From Lysobacteraceae bacterium (GTDB taxonomy: Bacteria > Pseudomonadota > Gammaproteobacteria > Xanthomonadales > Xanthomonadaceae): 41,017 nucleotides of DNA. The stretch lies in contig JAISFF010000054.1 of assembly GCA_031263725.1 (NCBI GenBank), positions 1 through 41,017 on the forward strand, read 5' to 3'. Below, piece after piece: positions 1 to 6,700 of the stretch. How positions within the stretch are numbered: position 1 is the first letter of the stretch; every line of letters begins with the position of its first letter. Both the position numbers and the translations under genes were made by a program. The notes under the pieces are model-generated. The model worked only from the letters and a program-made list of their open reading frames with translations. It searched no databases and was not told the origin of the DNA.

Positions 1-978
1 ACTGCAGGTATCGCAACCGATGCCATTCGAGAGATGGCCTACTCGCAGTTGCCAGGTCGCACTGACGGGCCAGCGGATGCATACAGGCACCTGCTTCTGT
101 CTGCTGAACTCACCCGGCGATTTGGCGAGGCCTACGCCCGTACGGCACTCGATTTCCACGAATGGGACGGCAACCGGCTCGGGCAAAGCACCGAGGCAAA
201 CACGATGGATGTGCACAATAACGAACTCGGCATCGCACTCGGAAAGGGACTTGCCTCTGATCCAAACGCAAGCTGGCACGATGTAGTCGAAGGCTCACGC
301 CGGTTGATGGATGCGGGCGTCCGCGGCGATCCTGCCGCGGCGATGTGGATGGGAAAGGAGCACTGGCGCGTCAACCCGAAACCCGACGAAGGAGGCCCGC
401 GCATGTCGAATGACGATCCGCGCCTGAACTGGCCTCCGACGTGGCCGGACGGCCCATACCAGAATCCTGCCGGTCGCGATGCCGGCGAACCCTACATGGA
501 CGACATTGAGGCGGCAAAGGATAGGGAGGAACGCAACAGGGATTTGAATGACATTCTGCCGCATCCCCTCATGTAGACCGGTCCCAGTCCACTGGAACGA
601 CTCCGTGAACGTATCGAAGATTCAAGCATCTTCCAGAAGATCAAAGATGCTGCTTCAAGCACAGGACGCTGGAGTGGACAGGAAACCGACAACATTGCCG
701 CCGAGGCCCTGAGGGCTCACAAGGCTGACCCCATCTGCAAGCGAGTGGATGAGGTGGTTGTCGGGAACCCGATGGCAGACGGTCAAGTCAACCTGTTCAT
801 GATGTACTCGCCGCATGGTCCCGATGGCCCACGCCACCACACCAGGATCAGTGCAACCGAAGCGGCATGTACGCCAGCCGAGCAATCCTTGAAACAAGTG
901 GAACAGATCAATCAGCAGATGACGCAACAGCGAGAGGCTACCGTCGAACAGCCGTCGAGAAGTGGGCCGCATCTGTGA
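1..978 (+). pseudogene. Type IV secretion (X-T4SS) effector remnant, interrupted by in-frame TAG
   Basis: The reading frame is open from base 1, so the true start lies outside the window. It runs to a TAG at 574-576 and then continues open in the same frame to 978. The first part contains DAYRHLLLSAELTRR, a conserved HE, and MDVHNNELGIALG, the pattern of the DUF6973-like domain. The part after the TAG has an amphipathic region, KRVDEVVVGNP, and a Gln-rich tail (EQSLKQVEQINQQMTQQ). This matches the layout of the XVIPCD signal at the C-terminus of Xanthomonadales T4SS antibacterial effectors. The stop would separate the presumed toxin domain from its secretion signal, so the gene is probably dead unless the TAG is a sequencing error or is read through. 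No cognate immunity gene is visible here. Family assignment is from pattern, not a search. Confidence 0.6.
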
Positions 979-1153
979 TTGGCAACAACAGGGATGGAAT
1001 TTCCGTCGGCGCCAAAACACGCAAATGGCGGCCTGCAGGCGCGCCTAAATTCACCATAATGCATTGATTTATCAGCAATTTATGGTGACGATCAATGCAA
1101 GCATCGGCGGCGCCGAAATGAGGACGCTGAACCCGATCTGGCACTGAAGTAGC

Positions 1154-1184
1154 AAGGCATATTGCATTTCAAAATAATGCCTTT
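1154..1184 (+). terminator. Weak hairpin followed by a short T run
   Basis: AAGGCAT (1154-1160) and ATGCCTT (1177-1183) form a 7-bp stem around an A/T-rich 16-nt loop, followed by further T. It could end transcription from the effector remnant. The stem is weak and the T run short. The rest of 979-1161 is A/T-richer than its surroundings, and I see no gene in it. Confidence 0.2.
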
Positions 1185-1365
1185 TACACGCACGTGGAGG
1201 TGTTTCCGTCACCGAGTAGGCGACATCGCTGCTGGTGAAGTCTTCTCCACGCACGTGGAGCGGGGGCAACGCAATATTGCCCTGCTGAACATCTACCGTT
1301 TAGCCCAAGCGCTGGATATCAGTCCTGCCGCTCTATTGGATTGGAGCCGCCATCCAAGAGGGTGA
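1162..1365 (+). pseudogene. Decayed XRE-family helix-turn-helix fragment
   Basis: The last third of this 67-codon frame reads VERGQRNIALLNIYRLAQAL followed by DISPAALLDW. This is the recognition-helix and fourth/fifth-helix part of a Cro/CI-type HTH domain. The upstream part (FTRTWRCFRHRVGDIAAGEVF) does not look like the first two helices, so the domain is truncated or scrambled at its N-terminus. It ends about 70 bp before the coupled gene pair at 1435-3128 and may be the remains of that region's earlier regulator. It could still be a short expressed peptide. Confidence 0.4.
1187..1260. repeat. 13-bp direct repeat, 61 bp apart
   Basis: CACGCACGTGGAG occurs at 1187-1199 and again at 1248-1260, with a start-to-start distance of 61 bp. 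The second copy lies exactly where recognisable HTH similarity begins (THVERGQRN). The two copies are in different reading frames of the ORF, so this is a DNA repeat and not a protein repeat. It may mark a small duplication or deletion event that damaged the HTH gene. ACGT-centred palindromic halves could also be operator-like. Confidence 0.5.
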
Positions 1366-1366
1366 C

Positions 1367-1395
1367 TTGAAGGGGCTTGCGCGGACAGTTATAGT
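1367..1395 (+). promoter_or_regulatory. Candidate sigma70 promoter for the ImmA/IrrE cassette
   Basis: TTGAAG (1367-1372) and TATAGT (1390-1395) are separated by 17 bp, and an A/T-rich stretch follows up to the Shine-Dalgarno AAAGG at 1423-1427. The predicted transcription start near 1402 leaves a leader of about 30 nt before the ATG at 1435. An alternative -10 (TATATT at 1402) has a poorer spacer. Assigned by inspection only. Confidence 0.4.
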
Positions 1396-1434
1396 TGTGG
1401 TTATATTTTGACAATGAAATATAAAGGCAACCCT

Positions 1435-2031
1435 ATGCTCTCCCAAGCCGAAGTCGAAGCGCGTTTGGCGCCCTACATGGCCCGCATCGTGCGGGTGATC
1501 TTGGACGCATGGGCGGATTGGATGGTCAGCGGCAAGAGCGGGCGCTGGAAGCGCAAGCGCAGCCGGGCCAACTACATCTGGGAGGAATTGGCCTGCCGGG
1601 CCGAAGAGGCGTTCGCCAACGACCCGAAAGTGCGGATCCACCCCCAGAACCAGAGTGTTCTCTTCGTTGTCGATGACTTGGCCTTCCGCTTCAAGAAGAG
1701 CGACGCCAGCGGCCTGACCAACAACTACCCCACCCAGACCGCGCTGGACTTCCACGACCAGCAGGAAGAGTTGCCGGGCATCCCAAAGGTGCAGCGTCTG
1801 GAGGTCACTTACGTCCTGAACGCGCTGGAAACGGCGGTGCAAGACATCCTACTGGTGGCGCGCCATCGGGATACGAAGTTGTGGAGCACTTCGTTGCTGC
1901 GAAATGACGAGGGCAGAAACGTGGTTCCCATCACGGTTACGGCAACACCCAACCCGTCCACACCAGCCCCGAAGACCATCAAAATTCCGGTAAAATCCAA
2001 GCACGAGAAGAAGACCGAGAACGAGCCATGA
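1435..2031 (+). CDS. Uncharacterised partner protein of XRE-ImmA/IrrE peptidase
   Basis: 198 aa if started at the ATG at 1435, which has AAAGG seven bases upstream; in-frame ATG 1414 and TTG 1408 lack a ribosome site. The N-terminal half is helical and basic (SGKSGRWKRKRSRANYIWEE). The middle has a run around LAFRFKKSD, then NNYPTQTALDFHDQQEELPG and VQRLEVTYVLN. The tail is Pro/Lys-rich and probably disordered. From memory, similar ~200-aa proteins with an 'ALDF...LPGIP...Y' core occur beside ImmA/IrrE peptidases, but I know no assigned function. Its stop overlaps the next start as ATGA, so the two are translationally coupled. It could be the effector (toxin) or the proteolysis target of the downstream protein. 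Confidence 0.75.
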   Translation: MLSQAEVEARLAPYMARIVRVILDAWADWMVSGKSGRWKRKRSRANYIWEELACRAEEAFANDPKVRIHPQNQSVLFVVDDLAFRFKKSDASGLTNNYPTQTALDFHDQQEELPGIPKVQRLEVTYVLNALETAVQDILLVARHRDTKLWSTSLLRNDEGRNVVPITVTATPNPSTPAPKTIKIPVKSKHEKKTENEP

Positions 2032-3128
2032 CCACTCCGCTTGCCAATGCAGCCTTGATCAAGGTGGCACGACAGGCGAGGGGCATGAGTCAGGTTCAGT
2101 TGGCGAAGGCGGCCGGAGTGACTCAGGCCGCCATTTCCAAGTGCGAGGCCGGTCTTATGCAGCCGGGGTCCGAGTTGATCGAGTCTCTGGCCAAGGCGCT
2201 CACCTTCCCTGCATCCCTCTTCTATGAGACGGACCCCGTCTTCGGCGTGCCGGTCAGCATCAACTACCGAAAGAGTGTCAGCGTCGGTGCCAAGGCGACC
2301 GACAAGATGGAGGCGGAGATCAACCTGCGCCTGATGCATTTGCGCCGCCTGCTGTCGTCCATGGACTATCAGCCGGAGTTGTCGCTGCCGCGCTTCGACA
2401 TCGACGACTACAACGGCGATGCCGCGCGCGTGGCGCAAATGGTCCGCCGCCATTGGGGCGTGCCCAGTGGTCCTCTACACGACCTGACCGCTTTGGTGGA
2501 GCGCGCCGGCTGCATCGTCCTGTCATGTGAGTTCGAAAGCATCGGCGTCTATGGCCTGACCCTCCAGCCGCCGGGGCTGCCCACCTGCATCTTCCTCAAC
2601 AAGGCCATGCCGGGCGATCGCCAGCGCTTCACGCTGGCGCATGAGTTGGCCCACGCCATCATGCATCGCATGCCCAGCCCCGATATGGAGCGTGAGGCGG
2701 ACATATTCGCCTCCGAATTGCTGATGCCAGCGCAGGACATCCGCGGCGACTTGATGCATGGCATTAATCTGCCTCGTCTGGCCGCCCTGAAACCCATTTG
2801 GAAGGTTTCCATGGGCGCGCTGCTGATGCGCGCCAAGTCACTGGGCTGCATCACCGACATGCAGAGCACGTACTTGTGGCGCCAGATGAGTGCCGCCGGC
2901 TATCGAAAGAAAGAGCCGCCGGAGGTTGACTTCGCTCCTGAGCAAGCGACCGCCTTCAACGATATTTTGCGTGCCCATGCTGACGAGTTGGGCTACACGA
3001 TGGCGGACTTCGAAGCCATGCTGCACATGCACGCCGACGAGTTGAACAAGATGTACGCAATCGAGAAGCCGGCCCGCGCACCGAAGCTGCGTCTGCTTAA
3101 GTTTGGTGCTTCAGCGGCCCACGGCTGA
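2028..3128 (+). CDS. XRE-family HTH / ImmA-IrrE metallopeptidase fusion
   Basis: 366 aa. Residues ~8-62 form a Cro/CI HTH (RQARGMSQVQLAKAAGVTQ, then ISKCEAG). Residues ~200-240 carry the zinc-peptidase motif FTLAHELAHAIMHR, with His205 and His209 as predicted ligands and Glu206 catalytic, followed by EREADIFASELLMP, which would supply the third ligand. This is the DUF955/COG2856 architecture. In ICEBs1 and in radiation response, ImmA and IrrE cleave a repressor on stress. Here the DNA-binding and protease halves are in one chain, as in many toxin-antitoxin-like loci. Start ATG 2028 overlaps the upstream stop, so expression depends on the 198-aa protein. It probably autoregulates the promoter near 1367. 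Confidence 0.9.
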   Translation: MTTPLANAALIKVARQARGMSQVQLAKAAGVTQAAISKCEAGLMQPGSELIESLAKALTFPASLFYETDPVFGVPVSINYRKSVSVGAKATDKMEAEINLRLMHLRRLLSSMDYQPELSLPRFDIDDYNGDAARVAQMVRRHWGVPSGPLHDLTALVERAGCIVLSCEFESIGVYGLTLQPPGLPTCIFLNKAMPGDRQRFTLAHELAHAIMHRMPSPDMEREADIFASELLMPAQDIRGDLMHGINLPRLAALKPIWKVSMGALLMRAKSLGCITDMQSTYLWRQMSAAGYRKKEPPEVDFAPEQATAFNDILRAHADELGYTMADFEAMLHMHADELNKMYAIEKPARAPKLRLLKFGASAAHG

Positions 3129-3243
3129 ATGCCTATTTCTGGCTGATAGCCAACTGCCTGTGGCGGGCTTCTAGCGATTAGCCAACAGATTCTTGGAGCC
3201 TCGCTGCGCGACTTGCTTGGCGCTTTACAGCACCCAGCAGGTC

Positions 3244-3263
3244 GCGCCACAAAGGCGTTTTTT
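3244..3263 (+). terminator. Possible short rho-independent terminator after the ImmA/IrrE gene
   Basis: GCGCC-ACAAA-GGCG is followed directly by six Ts (3258-3263). The stem is only 4-5 bp, so this is weak. The T run is longer than in the parental sequence at 4929-4934 because of a single C-to-T difference (3261 versus 4931). The position ~120 bp downstream of the plus-strand operon fits a terminator role. Confidence 0.3.
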
Positions 3264-3313
3264 ACCTTGTCCTGCGTGTCCAGGATCTGGTTGTCCTGAA
3301 TGCCCATCGAGAG
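3253..3313. repeat. 61-bp copy of an internal piece of the giant ejection-protein gene
   Basis: Bases 3253-3313 match 4923-4983 at 60 of 61 positions, in the same orientation (the only difference is T3261 versus C4931). The parental segment codes for residues ~2644-2664 of the 3064-aa protein (MGIQDNQILDTQDKVKNAF). Outside these limits the two loci stop matching. The copy lies beyond the 3' end of the gene it came from and is not part of an intact ORF. In the plus direction its transcript would be antisense to the giant gene's mRNA. Confidence 0.9.
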
Positions 3314-3315
3314 AG

Positions 3316-3433
3316 GCCCGCGCGTCTGGACTACCCTGCTGGGGATCGCGCGTTGCCGGCGTGGGAATGATCGACTGCGCGACGATCTGGCGCTATCGGG
3401 GAAGGGCGGATGAGGGCGTAGGAAATTTCCTAC
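3316..3433. repeat. Diverged copy of the late-control segment at 37403-37530
   Basis: Three blocks are shared in order and orientation with 37403-37530. The first is a 21-bp identity (3316-3336 = 37403-37423). The second is GGGGATCGCGCGTTG (3341-3355 = 37437-37451). The third is CCGGCG (3356-3361 = 37455-37460), followed by 56 versus 54 bases and then a GTAGG...CCTAC inverted repeat (3418-3433 and 37515-37530). Block one to block two differs by nine bases in spacing. The copies flank the whole late gene block about 34 kb apart. Confidence 0.8.
3418..3433. promoter_or_regulatory. Perfect 16-bp palindrome, operator-like
   Basis: GTAGGAAATTTCCTAC is its own reverse complement. The related element at 37515-37530 keeps the GTAGG and CCTAC arms with a changed centre. 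Both sit at the 3' end of a minus-strand ORF; here the ORF's TAG stop lies inside the palindrome. No T run follows on either strand, so a protein-binding site is more likely than a terminator. Confidence 0.45.
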
Positions 3434-3630
3434 TGAAGCTCGGACAGACCCAGCCTGTCACGGGCGGACCAGACCATCCTCAGCGCGATCGTGGCAGCAG
3501 CATGCAGATCTCTCGTTGCCTCATCCAGCTCGACCAAAGTCTGATCGCGCTGGCGTTTCCATGCCTGTGGTCCAGCGTGCATCTGAACCACATTGCTGTC
3601 TGCATCATCTGCATCACCACCATTGTCCAT
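3430..3630 (-). CDS. Small hypothetical protein at the end of the late region
   Basis: 66 aa from ATG 3630 (a GTG two codons earlier is possible), with GGTGAG a few bases upstream and a candidate promoter before it (TTGTGT, 17 bp, AATATA). The protein is acidic at the start (MDNGGDADDADSN) and then a helix rich in Leu, Ala and charged residues (TLVELDEATRDLHAAATIA). I do not recognise it. It lies 88 bp beyond the stop of the giant ejection-protein gene and ends in the 16-bp palindrome. It may be a phage gene or a chance ORF. Confidence 0.4.
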   Translation of the reverse strand: MDNGGDADDADSNVVQMHAGPQAWKRQRDQTLVELDEATRDLHAAATIALRMVWSARDRLGLSELQ

Positions 3631-3718
3631 AACCACTCACCGCTATATTGGGCGCAAACGCCGGCCACACAATTTCGGGCGGGTAATGTGTTGGGCCCGT
3701 CGAAGCCGGCCGCCAAGA

Positions 3719-6700
3719 CTACCTGCCGCGGTTGCTGCGTTCGTATTCATCGACCTGTCTGGCGATCTGGTCCCGTTGCGCGCGCAACCGCAGCAATTGC
3801 TGGTTTTTCTCGGTCGCGTCGAGCGACCTGTCAGCCGTCACACGCCTGATCTCCTGGTTGATATCGGTGATCTGCCGGTCTGCCCGCTGGAACACCGGCC
3901 GGACCCGCAATCTCGGGTCACGAAGGAGTCGTTGGGCCCGGCCAGAGTCTCCGGCGCGCTCGGCTTGCCTGGCCGATGCGTAGATCTCGTCAATCTTGCG
4001 CTGCGATTCGTAGAACCGCGTGACGTACTTCGAGGACGTGGAACCAGGTTCCTTCACGAAGTCACCGAGGACGAACAGGTTATTGGACTGCGTGTAATCG
4101 GCGCGCGGATTGGAAGGCAGTTGCATCGCGCCGCGGGTCATCATGTCAGTCACGGACAGGGCCTGAATGCCCAGCCAGCCGAAGTAGCCTCGGACCAAGT
4201 GCTCAAGCCTCTGCGGGGAAATGCCCGTGGCCTTGCCCAGCGCCACTGCCGGCGCGGCGGTGCTGGCGGTATACCGGTCGGCCGGCAGCAACCGCTGCTG
4301 CGCCATGGAGTCAATCGGCGAGCTGCGGAACATGTCGTAGTTGAATGCGACTTCCGTGATCGGCCTGGCAATCTGCGGCACCGGGTTCATCGCCAAGTTC
4401 TCGGACAGCACCCCGAGCAGCGTATTGGCGAAATCCTTGGCCTTGTAGTCGTCGCCGGCCAGCGCAAGCTCCGTTCCGCGCTCCACGATCGTGCCCAGTG
4501 CTCCGACCTCGAATGGCTTGGGGAGATACAACCATTTCCCGCCCAGCTTGACGACCCAGTAGGTGTCCCGCACATGGTCCGGCAGCGCCTTGTAATCCTC
4601 ATCATCCCGGTTCAACAGGTACAACAGCGCGCTGGCCATGGCGACCATGCCCGTCACTGCACTGAAGCGACGCGGGTTGACCTTAGCTCCGCGGTACAGC
4701 TTGTCCAGGCCCTGCAGGCGCGCGTTGAAGAAGGGCAGCACCTGCGTCAGCGCCCGGATAGCCGCGCTGGAACCCATGCTGGTGAAATTCAACAGGTCGC
4801 GCGCCTCGAAACTTGCCTGCAGATGGTCCCTGCCCTCCTGCAGGGCTCGTTCGTAGATCGCCGCGCGATTGATGGTTTCCCCTCGATCGCCGACTTCCTG
4901 CCACCAGTCGTAGAAGCGCCGGAAGGCGTTCTTTACCTTGTCCTGCGTGTCCAGGATCTGGTTGTCCTGAATGCCCATCGAGATGAGACGCTTGGCATTG
5001 GCCGCTTGATCTCCATCGTTCAGGCTGCCGAAGCGCACTGCACCGCCACCGGCCATCAGCTCGATCTGGGTATCCGACCCCTTCCTGGTGGCGGTCCAGC
5101 CTGTCACCAAATTCCTGATCGGGTTATACCCTACTTCCGTCGTCGCCATCGCCGAGAGAACGTCGCGCGCTAGGTTGCGGATGCGAAAACTGGGGTTGAT
5201 GGTGACACCGAAGGTCAGCGCGTGCTTGAATCTCGCGGCGGCCTTCATCGCCGGGTTGTTGTAGCCGGAGAAATTTAGGGCCTCCAGCGCGTCCATCACG
5301 AACTTGTCTTCGACTTCCCAGTGCTTTTGCTGGCCTTCCCGCATCGTCCACACAGATTTCTTGTTCGGCGCCTCCAGCGGCTTCGCGATGCCGGCAAGCA
5401 CGGCCTGGTCCAATGCTGCATTGGCGGCCATGTTACGCATGCTGGCGGTCATGATCTGGCTCCAGTTGGCCAGCATGTTCTCGAGCGGATCGCCCAAAAT
5501 GTCGTTTCCGCCGGCTAGCCGCTCAATCACACGCTGCCGCAACAGTCCCGTCTGGCCAGGACCAACATCCGGACCATCCTCCATCTCTCGATAGAACGGG
5601 ATGTAGAACTCGCTTTCCCAGACCTGCCTCGACTCCTCATTGATCACCCCGGCCTGCTGGCCGATATCAAGCACCGCACGGTTGAACTTGTTCACGGCCT
5701 GCTGAGTTTCACGATAGGCCTTCATGCGCTGGCGCCCATCGGGAAGTTTGCCGTCACTGAAACGCTTCATGGCGCTGACGTCCTGCTTGTTGAACAGCAG
5801 CTCACGCCCTTCAGCCAGAAGCTGATCCGCGCGATTACCCGCCATCCACAGCAGGAACTGGTTGACCTCTTCGACGCTGCCCAGCTTGCCCAGCTCGCCC
5901 CGCAACCCGTCGTTGCGCTGCTTGATCGTCAACGCCCCATTCTTCAGGCCCGGCAATCCATAGTCGAACATCGCTTCCAGCGCCCCATCGGTGGCCTTCG
6001 ACAGGTGCGCCTGCATGTAGGCGCGTTCGGACAGTCGCCGAAGTGGCCGGAACTGGTCGAAAATCAGCTGCGTGGCACGCTCTGCGGCGCGCGTGCGGAT
6101 CCGATGGAATCGATCCGGCAACGACTCCGGCGGTGCATAGGTCGCAAACTTCGCGGCGGCCTCGCGCTGTGCCGGATCCCACGATTCAGGGAACTCCGGC
6201 CGCTTCATCAGTTTCTTGTCGATCGCGTTCAAAGCCCGGTCAATCCGCGATGGCGTCAGATCATCCTTCATGCCTTCCGGCAACGAGAAGCGAATGTCCG
6301 AATTGCTCGGATCAAACTCCCCGTTGTTGCCAGTCGCGGATTTGATCTGGTTCGGCGAAAACACTGCATAGGTGGTGGCACCATCCTGATCTTCGATAAT
6401 GAAGCCGTCGTGGCTCTGCTGTTGCATTTCCGATAACGTCAATCCCTCGCTATTGGCCCACTGCTTCGCTGTAGTTCGATAAGGCTTCGTCAAGCGCAGG
6501 AAAACAGGGACCACATTGCCTGAACCATCCTCATCGGGGTCGGAGTATGTCTTGGCAACCTGGGAATCATCTGTGAAAAAGAAAGCTTCTTCGCTCTTGA
6601 TGCGACTGCCATCGAACTTGGTGAACGCATTCTGGGTACCGTGATACACCACCAGCGGTTTCCCATCAGCACCCACCACCTTCGAGTCACCAAACCAGCG

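Noticed and set aside
655-1020. Minus-strand ORF opposite the effector signal region
   Set aside because: The plus frame has the XVIPCD-like pattern and continuous openness; the minus frame has no recognisable features.
3129-3718. A tRNA or att core marking the prophage end
   Set aside because: No cloverleaf or convincing att repeat could be found by eye; the short GAT(T)AGCCAAC repeats near 3144 and 3175 are too close together and too short.
3253-4983. Diversity-generating retroelement (template/variable repeat pair)
   Set aside because: Only one difference in 61 bases, no adenine-biased variation, and no reverse transcriptase in the window.
3593-5173. Long plus-strand open frame (526 codons) opposite the giant gene; similar ones at 10514-11626 and 25290-27569
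   Set aside because: Composition (Arg/His/Gln/Pro-rich) is that of antisense reading of GC-rich coding DNA; no ribosome site or family pattern; the minus-strand genes explain the sequence.
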